Shown in pieces: positions 22,685 through 35,792 of a DNA stretch of 64,000 bases (the stretch's first letter is position 1; each line of letters opens with the position of its first letter). The translations under genes and the position numbers were made by a program. A model generated the notes under the pieces. That model saw only the letters and a program-made list of their open reading frames with translations. It ran no database searches and was not told the DNA's origin. The DNA comes from Penicillium oxalicum (Eukaryota; Ascomycota; Eurotiomycetes; Eurotiales; Aspergillaceae): positions 434,001-498,000 of the forward strand of contig NC_064657.1 in the NCBI RefSeq assembly GCF_001723175.1, given 5' to 3'.

Positions 22685-25600
22685 TGTGGAGATATCTTGT
22701 TATGTCGTGATGTCTGATATTGACATTGCCATGGAATTGCTCTGGCGACCAAGTGATTGACTAAAAAGCTGCAAGGAATCGAGTTGATGTGATCGAGGTC
22801 GACTTGGAAACTTGTGTCGGCGTCAAGGCCCAGAGAGGGTATGAAAGATCTGAGAGAGGTATGCAAGAAAAACGAGTGGACAGAAAACAAATTTCTCTGA
22901 AGACGATCATCCGACAGTGACAGAAGAACAGAAGGCACAGTTATTTCTCCATCAGCACCTGGCCAATTCATCGATTTTCCGCTCGAACTCTGGATCGTTT
23001 TGAGGCGGGGAGGGGTCCAACCAAGCCCCACGAGTGTCGCGTGGGAGGGCTCATCATCGGAGCCACTAGTGGATGGACCAGATAATAGAGGATTAGACAC
23101 TGCATGATCGATTTAAGCTACCGAGGCTGATATGGGCATCACTAGAACCGAGCGTTCAGCTTCACACATGCCTATCTAGGAATCAACCCCGCGCATCCTT
23201 CGGCTCTTTTTGCAAATCAACCGCGCATGGAACCCTCTCTTCCCAGGATCGATCGAACACTAGTGCGCCAGATGAATTTTGGATCTCCCTCCTCTCTGTT
23301 TCTCCTCCCTCCCCCAAGACCGTACCTAAGCAGGGTCTCGACACTCCAAAGCTTGGACTCTGGGCATCACCTGCGTGGGAGAGTCAAGACCTTTGAATGA
23401 GTGCCAGGGATCATCCGAGGCACCCAAAGATGAGCTCCACACAAGCGCCGAGTTACAGGGGTCCAGGCCCACTTTGCACGACCCGGACGATTGGCGGCTT
23501 TCAGCAGCGCCGCGAGCGCACAACAAGCCCGACCCTCCATGGGGAGTGAAATTGGGTCGTTTCACGTTCAATGATCTGGAAGTCTGGACTGTCGAGCTGC
23601 CTATAAGGCGTTGACGGTCATGTTCATGATCAACCTCCGAGCGGAGCCAAAATAGACACCGACGACAGCATCGGCCAAGTCCGCAATACGAGAAAACTCC
23701 CCGCGGATACGCTCCTCAGACCAGCACTCTCTCATCAAGCTTTGTTGGAAAGCCAAAGTTCCAATCCGCCGGGTCCAGTCGGCACGAATTGCTCTTCGGG
23801 CGGAACGTAACTACAAACCGTCGAGTCCACGCACGATGGTGGCATATTCGTATGGAATGAACGTCCTGAACTCCCGAGGACTCCTGAATCGAGACCTCTG
23901 CTTGAGACCAGATTCCAACCCCGCTGATGTCCGGTTTTGTATCAAAAACGTTCTCATTTTCATTGGTGGGATTCGCCATCGGCTCGTCGCACGTGTTTTC
24001 CTGTCTGCTCAACAAGACGTGACCATGGTTCGATGCGTTTTATCTTCCATGTCTGAAAATTCCTACATGATAGAAAACGGCAATGAGATGCTGCAAGAAT
24101 GTAAGAATAGTGCGTCTGACAGGTGCAGGAGTGACCTCTGATTATGCCATTGGCCAGAATAGCAAAATGCGTTGGTCGATATCCGTCAAAGCTTTTAATT
24201 TGTCACTATTTTACCAGCTCCAGCCCTGATCAATGTTACCGAACCTCATCACGCACATACTCGCGGCTGTTGACTCGGTGTCGAGGTGTACCCATGTGTC
24301 AAATGATCGGCCATGTCGTCCCGCCTACGCCTTTGACAAGTTCACCACCGAGTGTGTCTTTGGACTTAATCACTCATTCCTCCCCATGGAAAAAAAAAAA
24401 CTCAAAATATAGGCAAAACAAATCCCCCCCCCCCAAAAACATCCACGAGAGCCGCGCCCCCTGATTATCTATCAGAAAATAAGGGCGACCTGACCATTTG
24501 TCATCCGAATCATCGGGGAATCAGCCGTTCGCTGAACGAAGTTTTTTATCATATTCCATGCAAGAGCTCCTGCCTGATTTGGAGTAGGCCGACACCAATA
24601 ATTCCTTATTTGGAAAGGCGCCGATGGTGCTGGATCGATGTGCCAAGACCGACGCACGCAAGATGCGGGACCTTCCGCATCATCGCAAAACCATGTGTCT
24701 GAGATTCACTGTCCAGGGCTCGCCCTGACGACTCCACAAGACAGGTCTCACTTGTGGTTTCGACAGCCGGAGCCATGTGGTGGTCTGGATCCACCTGTGC
24801 TCATGAGGGTCTCTCTCTCTCTCCTCTCCCAGTATGCGCGGATCTACACACGTGTTTCAGTCCAGATCAGTAAGTCACACTACGCCAATGGTCGAGTTTC
24901 TTCACATTACGGTATCTCAGAGGAGCTTCATATATAAGGAGTACTGGTACCCGGATGATCTGATGATTCATCATCCGTGAGCTCCCTGGAATGGGATATC
25001 TGGTCTCGCTGGCATCTGAACAAGGGCCGTGATGTGCTGTAATCACGGCGTGAGTTCTGAATCTGCATTTGCGTAGTGCAGATCCATGGTAATTAGTCTC
25101 GTTGCCGCCCCACTGTTTTGTTTGTGGTAGGCTGGTATATGAGCCGTCCTCTATAGCTTGAAAACGGTGCTCGTGAACTCGGCCTTTTCTTCCATTGCGA
25201 GATATAAGTCACGCCTTTTGTGCTCAAGGCAAGACGGAATCCCGACCATGTTACCTGTTGAGGCCCCCAGCTGGGAGAGAAAGACCACACATGGTCGTCG
25301 GTCTCCATTGCAGATTTCTCCCTCCAATCGAGTACGCTGCTCGCTCTGCCTTGCCGAATTTCGTCACTGAGTCTTCTGTACCGGGATCAGGCAATTCTTC
25401 GACAAGCATCCAATTCTCAAGCCAAATCTCATCCTTTTAGCAGGCAGTGATCCATGCTCATTATATACTGCTTTGGCTAAAGTCAAGAGGGGATTATCAA
25501 GAAAAACTAAACCTTGTTCGCTCAATCTTGACAGATCTCTATCGAGCATGCACGAAGCGGCATAGAGTTCTCTGCCTGAACCCCTCGGCATTAAAGGGAG

Positions 25601-26193
25601 AAGAGACCTCTAAGGTCATACAACGGCCTGACTTCGAGGCCAGCCAATTACTAGATCATGTCTTTGCTGGTTGAAATCTCGTTGAGAGCTGTTCATGCAA
25701 AGCAAAAAGGGTGCTGCCTTCATCAAGCTCCCGTCGGCATCTTTTGCAGTTGTAACCGGGGCTGACATGTGCCTCTCGCGTAACCGCGATTTTCCGGATA
25801 TCGTAGAGATACCAACTCTTGAGTCTGGGAAATGTGAAGAATACAGACTTGAACTGTGGATTTTTGAGAAAGCCTTGTCCTGAACATTCTTCTGGGTTGA
25901 CGATAGTATTTTCTCTCGACGAGCATCCATGTGCTTCAAAAGATGGCTGATTTCATGCCTCAGGCTATAGTCCCTGCCTCGGACGACAAAGTTCAGCCTC
26001 GAAACATCCGCAAATGACCATGTCCACACACCGCATAATGCGCCGCCCATTTTCTGCCAGACCATGCGAGAAAAAAAAAACCAACCCGAAAATTATTCCG
26101 ATCCCGCGATAGCAAGCTTTCGGTGCGAGTTGCTCTGGATATAAGATCTCACAGGTGAATTTCGGAGTACTCTATTCGATTTGCCAAGAAAGA
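22685..26193. other. Gene-poor 3.5-kb interval
   Basis: This lies between the divergent PTH11-like and Utp18 genes. Several open frames of 80-150 codons occur (for example minus-strand 25616-26065) but none has a motif, a biased composition or a sensible splice partner. A TATATAAG element occurs near 24931 without an evident gene. No RNA gene was seen. Confidence 0.4.
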
Positions 26194-28340
26194 ATGTCCA
26201 ACGTAGGGCTCAAAACCAAGACCAAGCGGGTCTCCGCTCGGTCACCATTCGAGAACAACACAGCCAAATCCCACTCGGCGGACGAGGATATCGACATGGA
26301 CGACGAGACCAGCTCCGACGAGGAGAGCATTCCGGAAAAGGACGAGGATGAGCTCAAGCTTGAGCGGATGCTTTTCGGTGACGATGAGGGATTCATGAGT
26401 GCGTTGAAGGCTCAGCAGCAACGAGAGGATGGAATGCGACTCGTGGTGCATAGCGATGAGAGCGCTGATGAGGAGGGGGAGGACGAGGAGGAGGTTGACT
26501 TGGCCAACATTCCCGATTCAGATGTATGCACGCACACACACACACCCTCTCTCTCTTGATGATTGGATTTTCCAATGCGATGTTTGCACGGGGCGACTAA
26601 TGACGGGCTTTGTTTTTTTGCGCATAGCTTTTCTTCCTCGACTCTGGCAATGTTCAAACTTCAACCGAACTGGCCGACTCTGCGGAGACACCATCTGACG
26701 ATGAGGCGGATGAGGAGGACGACGATGATGCAGTTCCTGCAGTGTGGCACGACAGTGACGATGAGCGCATTGCGGTCTCTCTAGCGAGCCAATCTAAATT
26801 GCGCAAACTACGAAACTTTGAGTCGGAGGATATCATCAGCGGTACGGAGTATATTCGACGACTACGTCGGCAATTCCAGCGCATGAACCCGACACCTGAA
26901 TGGGCGGACCCGGAGCTCGCATCGAAGCGTCGCAAGGTTGACTCGGACGACTCGGGCATGGAAAGAGACGAGGAGATGGACTCGGACGAGGATGAAACCT
27001 TGTCTTCCCAGCCGCTGGCCAAGCTCCTCCAAAACACCTCTGACCTGACCCGCATTGAAGACAACTCCAAGCCTGGCAGCAAGCGCAAATTGCGCCAGGA
27101 AGTGGTGAACATCCAGCGATTGAAAGATGTCGGCAAGGCGCAACCGGTAAGAGAAGAAGCAAATGACCTGCTTGAAACTTTCTACTCCACTCTAGATGCT
27201 AATATTTTGATGGAAACAGTCCTCCATCGACTCTCTCATGTTTCACCCTCACTACCCTCTTCTGCTCTCTTCGGGCCCAGCTTCTACACTCTTCTTGCAT
27301 CACATCTCACCTTCTGCACCCTCGCCCAATCCCCTCCTCACCTCCCTTCACATCAAGCGCACCCCGCTCCACACATCAGCCTTTGCGCCCCCCAATGGAA
27401 ACCGAATCTTCGCGTCCGGTCGTCGCCGATACTTCCACATCTGGGATCTCGACACCGGCAAAGTTGACAAGGTCAATGGCTCAGCGGACCGCAAGGAAGA
27501 GCAAAAATCCATGGAACGATTCAAGGTCTCTCCCTGCGGACGCTACGTTGGCTTGGTCGGCACATCTCGCAAGGGTGGCGGTCTGATCAACGTCCTCGAC
27601 TCGGGTACTGCGCAATGGATTGCGCAAGTTCGTGTGGACGGCCGCGGTGGTGTGGCCGATTTCGCATGGTGGTCCGATGGCGAGGGTATGACGGTGGCAA
27701 GCAAGAACGGCGAAGTATCCGAATGGGACGGTCGTCAACGTCGAATCATTGCCCGCTGGCTGGATGCCGGCGCCGTCGGAAACACCGTCATCGCACTGGG
27801 TGGTCGCAGCGGCCGGACCGAACTTGGTGGAGATCGCTGGGTGGCCATCGGCAGTACCAGTGGAATTGTCAACATCTACGATCGTCGCGACTGGGCCGCT
27901 GCAGCCGCGGCGGGTGCGTCTTCAAGCGCGAAGATCAACGACGACTCAACCCAGGCAGGTGTCCCGCGAAGCCCGACGCCCGCTCGAGTATTCGATCAGC
28001 TCACCACACCCGTCAGTCATTTGGTATTTGCACCCGATGGACAGATGATGGTGATGGCGAGTCGCTGGAAAAAAGATGCGCTCCGACTTGGTAAGACCCA
28101 ATCTGACCAACGGTTCCGTACCGAATGATCAATCCACATACGCTCGAGACCGAAATATGCTAACATTTCTGGTGTTTTTTTTTCTCAGTGCACCTCCCTT
28201 CATGTACCGTGTACCGCAACTGGCCTACATCCAGCACTCCGCTCGGCCGCATTTCATCCGTTGCCATCTCTCCTAACAATGAGCAGCTCGCCATTGCCAA
28301 CGAGCAAGGTCGGATTCGCTTGTTTGAAATTCGCGGATAG
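26194..28340 (+). CDS. utp18: U3 snoRNP / SSU processome protein Utp18 (623 aa)
   Basis: Utp18 is a UtpB-complex WD40 protein needed for early 18S rRNA processing in the nucleolus, and it recruits the exosome-associated helicase Mtr4. Exons are 26194-26523, 26628-27146, 27220-28090 and 28189-28340. The acidic N-terminus (DEDIDMDDETSSDEESIPE) is typical, followed by ISGTEYIRRLRRQFQRMNPTPEWA, the conserved block before the propeller. The WD40 part starts SSIDSLMFHPHYPLLLSSG, includes RRYFHIWDLDTGKVDK, and ends with VAISPNNEQLAIANEQGR and LFEIRG. The frame is open 13 codons further up to an ATG at 26155; the ATG at 26194 gives the conserved-looking basic start. Length is close to yeast Utp18 (594 aa). 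Confidence 0.95.
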
Positions 28341-29859
28341 CAGATTGCAGAGACATGTGGAATTGACGATAGAAATTTTGTTCACTTTCATCCGAAGGTT
28401 GGCAAAATGTGACTTTGATATCGAGACATGTATACATCAAATAGACCATAGGTTTATCAGCATCAGGGCCATTCATCGAGTAGACTATGAATGTTCCCAA
28501 GACGTTGAATGCTTTAAAAAATCCATTTTACAGGAACTCGAGATCTATTTCGTCTACACCGTTGCGGCTTTATGTCACCACTCGACAGAACGAGAGTTCC
28601 ACCTAAGGTAAGCCGGCTGGAGGAAACTTTCCCATAGTGTCAATATGCTCAATTCTACTACATAGTATATACACTTGACCTTACTAGACCGAGGCTAATA
28701 GATCTCACCTTCAGCCGCCGGTAGATCCACCTCATACATCAGATCAACCTTCCGTCCTCGGCTAAATGGGAAAGAACCCCCTCCCCCCAACACACAACCG
28801 GAACAAGTCCAAAGTGATGAATCGGTAGGTAAAAAGGGCTATCCCAAGTCAATTTTATAGGGGGTACCTAGGTATTTACCTAAAAGTCCTCCGCATAGAG
28901 TAGTCCTGAAGTCTTCCATCCTTCGTATGGGTTTATAAGGTTTAAAGTGAAACATCATATCGATACAAGACAGTAAGTTCCATTTTCTAGGAGAGGTTTC
29001 TGGCCCCACGCATCTTTTGACATCTTTTCGATCTTTTTTCCACTTCTAGGGAAATCAAACAGAATCTAGACAGATTGCAGAATCAAAAAGAGTGGAAAAA
29101 AAAAGAAGAAAAGAGGGGAGTAAAAAAAGGAAAGAGCAATATTCTTATTGTATGCGGGATTTTCAGGACGGTGCAGTTGGGTCAGGAAGGGAGGTTTTTT
29201 TGTCTGAATTAACAAGCAAAAGCCATGGGAATACGGAACAGCCCGCGGGGAAAAGGAAAGGAAAGAGACTGGGTTCAAACGACTGTGTAGACGCAATACC
29301 GCCAGAGTCATCAACTTGTCAATGAACTGAGTGGAGAAAACAGGGAAAAAAGAGTACATTGCGCTATCTTCGAGAGTCTCGCCGGGGTTATGGTAAGTCA
29401 AATGAGATCATGTCAAGACATGTAATTTCCAAGGCGGATCGTTTCTCATAGCAGGTCCGAGCGATGGACCGATATCATAGGATGAGTGGCTGATATTCGT
29501 GTTAGCACCTGGCCAACGTTTGTTTTTGCGGTTCGATTTTGGATGTAATGTGAAAGTGAGCCACTGAGGGTTTCCACCTCTCGCAGCAAAGAAGCGTGAC
29601 AAAAAACAAAGTGTACAAAGGGTATATCGTAAGGGTAGACTGAGCAAACGCAAAACAAAAAGAGATGCAAAATAAGAAAAACCAAATCAGGAACGGATCG
29701 AGGTCTGAAGACGAGCGCCGCAATCTTTTGCCAACCAAAAATTGCCAACACCAAGGCAGAAAGGTCGATGCCTTGCTGGGTCTTGTATAGGAAGGTACTT
29801 CATTCATTTTGTTCGGAAATCCACATGTAGCAGTAGACCGGGAGGGGAGATGGATTGCT
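28341..29859. other. Convergent intergenic region
   Basis: 3' ends of utp18 (plus strand) and the Vps62-like gene (minus strand) face each other here. The sequence is AT-rich with A-runs near 29095-29130. No gene or RNA was seen. Confidence 0.4.
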
Positions 29860-31857
29860 TTATTCTCCGTTCCCCGACGCTTCCAATCCCGGAGCCCGTT
29901 TCGGTTCATCGATAAAGTCTCTGATGACACAAGTCGCACGGTCAGGACCCTGGCAGACCTTGTTACGGTTCAGATGCTTGAAGCGTGGACCTATAGGTCC
30001 ATTGACCCAGTGATACTGGCCAGCGAAGCGGTACTGGCGGCGATCACTGAGCGGGTAAAACTTATCTCCCCAGTGGCCTCGGAAGTAGAACCATTCTGTT
30101 GGGGCCTCGGGGTTGGCGGTTGAAGCACGGAGGTTGTCATTGTCCCAATCGTAGGTGTAGCTCTTGGAGTTCAGCACCGGATCCCAGAGTGGGCCACGGT
30201 CTGTGACATCGTGCAGAAGCCCCCAAGGTAGAACATATTCGTGGGTTCCTGGACGAGCATACATTGCATGACTGCCACTGGCCGAATAAATAACGGGCTT
30301 TAAAAAAGACAGCAATTAGCACGTCTGAAACCAAAAAGGGAAACCAATTTGATCTCCCCGGGGAAAAAAGCAACTTCAATTTCATATGCTCACCCTTTTG
30401 CCGATTTTTTCGACGGCCTCATAACGGAAGGCTTCGCCAGCAGTATGCGCGCTGAAAAACAGAGCTTTAGGTTGACCGTGGTGGAAGCGCACCAGACAAT
30501 GCTCCCAGTCTCCGACATGGTTTCCGAAGCGGACATTGACGACGGTATTACCGAGGTTGAAACTGTAGAAATAGAACCAGAACGCGTCCACAACGCCGTC
30601 GCCTTTGTCCATTACCAGGAGGACAGCAGGCGCCTCGCTGCGGCCTCCAGGGCTCTGCGGGTGGGCTTCCCGAAGCTGATCCTGGATAGGCGGATGTCCT
30701 CCATACCGCTTCTTCAGCTCCTGCTTCAACCGACGATGGGCTGCTTTGGATTCACGCCGAAGCTGCTCTTGCTCGATGCGTGCTCGTCCACGCGCAGTGC
30801 GTCGCCTGAGATCGTCCCATTCTGCATCGTCATCGTGCTCCGAGGCCGCGCCTTTGGGATATTTGTCGTACTCCTCCCAAGTTGGCTCACTCAATTGCTC
30901 GCTCATTCGATCCCCAGCCTCGTCGCCCGTATCACCGCCCGGCCCCTGCGGGATGTTTTGCTGGCCTTCAAGCCACGGCGGGCGGGAAGTGGGGTCATCG
31001 TCACTCGTCAAAAAGACATGACGGCCACCTTCCCACTGATTGAGGTCATTCAAATCCTTCAACGTGGGGTGATCCCATTGAGCCTGAATGGGGGTATAAT
31101 TGAGTGTCGGGGTCGTGTGGTATAGATGTTCCGCAATGTCACCAGGCCAGAATTGCTCGCCGGAATACAGATGCACAAGTGGAGCATACTCGAAGACGTA
31201 GTCGGGGATCTCCCGGTGCGCCCGCTCGTTTGCATCCCGGACAGTCTGATTATTGTTATCGACCCCACTCGCCCAGAACTTGAGCCACGGTTTCTCGGCG
31301 ATTTGGTCATCAAGCGGTTTTGACCAACGATTGGGATCTTCAGCACCATAGAAGCCTTGGGCTACGTAAAAATGCGAGGCGCCACACACGCCGAGCCAGC
31401 GGCATGCCTTTCGGTCGAACCATGACTTTGACGTGGCCAGCCAACTCGACTCCTCTTTGTCTTCCTCACACCAGATCCAAGCGTCTGGGTTGACCGTTCG
31501 GGCAAGGCTGTTGATGGAGACATAGAGGATCAGCGTCGTAAGGGCGGCGATAGTCGTTTTCGCCTTTCGCCCCATTTGTTGTAGTGACCCGGTCGCAACT
31601 TGCAGCGCCGAGCTCACTGAGATATTTGTCGATACAGATTGTTGGTCAATTGCGAAAGCCGGCGTTGCAACCAGGTTGGAGAGCGCCGAGAGAGCGTTAT
31701 CCTCGCCTGCTGTAATACAGTGACGAGCAAGCGAATCGGTGGGAAGCGGCAAGCATGCCGTAGAGAAGGAATCCTGCGGTGGTGTAGTTGGACGAGAAGT
31801 AACGAGGGACACAATTGCAAGCACGGCCACGAGGAACCAGGTTCGTGGGGAGGGCAA
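29860..31857 (-). CDS. Vps62-family protein (about 630 aa, 5' end unclear)
   Basis: Vps62 proteins (DUF946) are linked in yeast to cytoplasm-to-vacuole protein targeting; the biochemical role is unknown. The clear exons are 31857-30394 and 30297-29860, joined across a 96-bp intron. The conserved core includes YAPLVHLYSGEQFWPGDIAE, FWFYFYSFNLGNTVVNVRFG, NHVGDWEHCLVRF, then SGSHAMYARPGTHEY and LPWGLLHDVTDRGPLWDP. An N-terminal hydrophobic segment WFLVAVLAIVSLVTS looks like a signal sequence. No in-frame ATG exists between an upstream TAA (31936-31938) and Met at 31575, so the coordinate 31857 is an open-frame limit at a TTG, not a proven start. Either an upstream exon feeds the TATAG acceptor near 31860, a non-AUG start is used, or translation begins at 31575. 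Confidence 0.85.
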
Positions 31858-34700
31858 TACTATAAAGATAGGGCAACACCGACGAGTCAGTTGATCATCT
31901 TGTCTTGCCCGTATATACCGAGACTTCCGGGCCCATTAGACGGATCCGTGAGCGGATCAACAAGAGGGGGGGGAGGAAAAGCATGAAAAATAATGACACA
32001 AACGTTGTCCATCAATCGTGTAAACTGGTTATGATTAACAGGGCAGCGAGGAAATAGAAAAACCCCCAAAAGCATGTTGATCCGTGAAAGACCCATCGGC
32101 CCAAATTCGGAAGACAGTAAAAAGAATGGAAAAACGAAGAAAGGTCCAATTACAAATGCGCTTAACCAGCCAACGAATACATTCACAGAAGGTGTCGGGA
32201 GACAATCGATGGACGATCTCGAACGAGTCAGAGTGGACACTGGACATCCGGGAACGTGCGGAAAATTGGAAAATTGGAAACGCATGGTAACGCGCCAAGC
32301 CGGATGCGCTCATCGCGCGAGAGAGGCGGGGCGCTCTCCTGCTCTTCTTTTCCTTCCAGGCATAAACAGTGCAGAATTCGAAAAGAGTCAAGTGGAGACA
32401 GCCCTGGCCCTGTCATGGGAGGGGGGTTGTGATGACTCTCCTGCAGGGCCAGGATGAGGCCCAGACGGGACGAACGGGGATCAACGGAAGACTCGGAACG
32501 CAAAGACTTGAACATACCTGGACAGGATGCAGACCGGGCCATGGTTTTTTTTTCTGGCGGGACTGATCCACGAGCGAGGGGCACGAATGAGTCGGTAGGT
32601 GATTGTTCTCGAGGAGGGAAAGAGCAAAATAGCTCAATTGTCTAGACACAAGGGAGAGAGGGGCGGGGGACTGGGTGTAAGCAATATGGACAACGACTGT
32701 GGACAACGACTGTGGACAATTGCCGGAAGATCAAGATGCAAGTGAGAGATGGCGGTCGGAGATGGAAGACGACGCCTGTGGAAGCAGCTGACCCATAAGG
32801 CTGAGCTGGAGTTACCCGTAGTACCACGAGTGACTCCGGATTTACCGTGGTAGGCAAAGTACCAGTACAATCCCGTTGTGGAAGTGATGAACCTTCAGAC
32901 ACGCTCGGGTGAGGGGAAGGCCGTAATGCGGCACCCGTACTGTGTTGGTCTACCTTTTCCTGTAAAGTCCACCTCAGTTACTGCAGATACATTCGCAGTA
33001 AACGTCCCATTAGGTACTTGTCTGCCGACTAGTCTGATGTGATTCACCAATCTTAAATCGCCGCTTGATTCCAGCGTACTTGATATATCTCGTTGATCCG
33101 ATCAGGTCAGGTCGGTATGCACCCAGCGCATAACCTTACATACTCCACGCATATGAATGGAGAGTGATGAATAAACCCCGGCTCCATCCACCGACACTAC
33201 GGGGGATAACTGTGACCTTGACCTATGAGATCAGATTCCAACATGACTCGACTTCGAATTGGCAATCGCTCAAACAGTACCTCACTGGCGAGTTCATCGC
33301 GCAACCGTGGTGCCGTCATTCCGTCATGTCCTGGATTGTTTCCAATTTTCGATGATCATCCAGGGATCCATTTCGGCCCCACCCACCCCGCCGCTTTCGG
33401 CTCATCCGGAAGACCCAAACGCCGCCGACCGGTCCACACCGCCTACTTAACTTTCCATCTTCGTTCAACTGATGCGATACGGCAGTCGGTGGACGCTGGA
33501 CAAACTCACGGTAACTGGCGACAGGTCAAGAGACCGAGTACGCATGTGATGGAAGAGGTGTCAAGCATGACCAAGACCTACGAGATGACGCCGGTACCAG
33601 CGATCTGAGTTCCCACCATCCTTGACCACAGACTGTGGACAGTGGTTACTACTCAACAAAATGTGTAGACGCAGTGACTCCATTCTCTCCTGCTCTCGGA
33701 ATGCTCCGAGTCAACAACATACCTATCTGACTTCTAGAATCCGACCTGGTGGGCAATGTGCCCGCGTAAGCCTCGCATGATTGCATAGCCTCTTCGAGCT
33801 GAGACCTACGCGGCTGCCTAAATATGGATGTCTGAAAATTCGACGAATGCAGTAAATCAATACCTCTGCGCAGCTGGCTGACTTTGCGTGAGACGGGTAA
33901 AAAAAATAGTATTCAGTGCGTCGTCTCGCATGCGCCGAATAAGCATTCGTGCTTTTTTGGAATGCCAACCAGACAATGAATATGACTAGTCATCGAAAAC
34001 AGGCAGAAGAAGTCAAGCTCTCGCGTCCGGGGACTTCGGGCAATACACCAATCGCCGGGTCCGGCTGGAAGCTTGACTGGTCAGTAATAGAGATGCCTAA
34101 TCGCGTGTCTACTGAAGATCTAGGTGCCTGGAGTATGCATAATCGCATGTACATATGTAATGTTTGTTTTTCCATCGATCTGCGGACTAAACAGCTAAGC
34201 CAATCTTTTTCATTGAAACCTGCACGGGCTTGAATTTGGCTCTCTCCGAGATGCATACACCGTGGTCTGGACCTCTGTCAGCCTTGGGTGTACAAATCAC
34301 TATGTACCATGGTCATTTTGGAAATAATTTTTGCTTGTTTGAGCTTACTTGGAAGTTCTATCGCGTTGTATGAGATGCTAGTCTTACAGAGCTCTCAGCA
34401 TTAATTGTTATCCATTCGGGCAGAAATGGTAAGTGGCTAGGTAGATTGTACAGGCACCTCCTCTCCAAAGTTGCTCCTCTATATTCAATGATCCATCTAC
34501 ACTAAACCGTACCCCCGGGTGCGCCGGGTCTGGCTGACCCCACGCGTCTGCATCCTACCGCCACATTCACCGCCTCAAACTGCCAATCACTCTCTCTTCA
34601 ATCTTATCTTATCGTGCGACACTTGGAATCACTCAATTTGCTATCAAATACGAAAAAAAAAACATACACACGCGCACGCATTCCGAACATAAAGCGCGAG
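31858..34700. other. Intergenic region
   Basis: This should contain the promoter and possibly a first exon of the Vps62-like gene (about 31860-32100) and the promoter of the TFIIIC gene. A 13-bp tandem repeat (GGACAACGACTGT, two copies) lies at 32688-32713. Open frames at 33164-33608 have no motif. I see no other gene. Confidence 0.4.
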
Positions 34701-35792
34701 ATGGACCCTCCCATCGAGTCAGATGAGGATGAATGGGAGTACGAGTATCATGAAACTGAGACCGAGGTAATTCAGCACAGTGAAATATACAAACCTCCTC
34801 TTGTTGCAATGCAGTTCCTCAAATTGATTCCCATTACTATCGCATAGTCGTTCTACCTGAACTTGGACCTCTCATCAGTCCACGGACCTATCCGCCCACC
34901 GCGACGACGCCAACCACAGGACGACATAAGCGCACTTGGTAACAATAATAACGCCAATCAACTGGGTCACCTCGGGGAAGATACCTTGACGCCTGTTGAT
35001 CCCAGCGACAATGCCGCAGACCAGCCCCCCACCAACGGATCCTACACGACTGAACCAGAGGCTCTGGCCAGCGAACGAATCCAGATCCTCGGTCTCCACA
35101 CGAGCAACCCGATCATCTCATATTGCAATCAACTCTTCAGCTGTACCTGGGCCGACCAAATCGGCACGGAACTCATCTTTGCGCACCCAGATGCCCACAC
35201 CAACTTGGACAATACGGACCACCAGTCCCTGCCATCCCTCATGCAGGGCCCATCCTTTGAGCTACTCGCCGCCAATAGCGTGAAGATTCTCGGCCAAAAG
35301 GCCAACATAACCTCGAGCAGCAACCCCGGAGTACCGGGCGATGTGCAACCGGCGGGAGCTCGGGATAATCTGGCGACTGCTGTCCCCGCGGACGATGCTC
35401 AGGCACTATCAATGTCTACCAATTTGCCACGACGCGGCCTGCAAACTTCTCACCAGGCAAACTTCCTGGCGCGGTTGCAGGCAATTAAGACCCAAAGGGG
35501 CGAGACGGACACTGTGCGGACAACTTTCAGTACCAAGCGCACCGTGACCGTTGCGGACAGGCTAGGCGCGTGGGCCAGAACAGAAGCTCAACTTGCAGAA
35601 ATTCATGCCTTGAATGACCGAGCCCATAAGGGAGATACTGCGGCCATTGCAGCTCTAGAACAGATGATGCGTGATATCATACAGCAGCAGCATCAACAGC
35701 AGTCGGAACCGCAGCTACAGAGCTCGCAGCAGCAGGACTTGGAACAACCAGAGCCGCAGGACACCATGCCCATTGATCCGCAGCTGATGTGA
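34701..35792 (+). CDS. TFIIIC triple-barrel subunit (Tfc7/TFIIIC subunit 6 type, 336 aa)
   Basis: This subunit of the RNA polymerase III assembly factor TFIIIC forms the triple-barrel heterodimer of the tauA module. Exons are 34701-34766 and 34848-35792. The signature is DEWEYEYHETETE joined across the intron to SFYLNLDLSS, the usual opening of TFIIIC_sub6. The barrel continues through ERIQILGLHTSNPIISYCNQ, FSCTWADQIGTELIFAHP and LAANSVKILGQKA. The C-terminal half is low-complexity and ends in a Gln-rich tract. The frame is open 29 codons upstream to 34614, but the extension is lysine-rich leader without conservation, so the ATG at 34701 is preferred. Confidence 0.9.

Noticed and set aside
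25616..26065. 149-aa minus-strand frame before utp18
   Set aside because: No recognisable motif and it lies in the promoter side of utp18; composition looks random.
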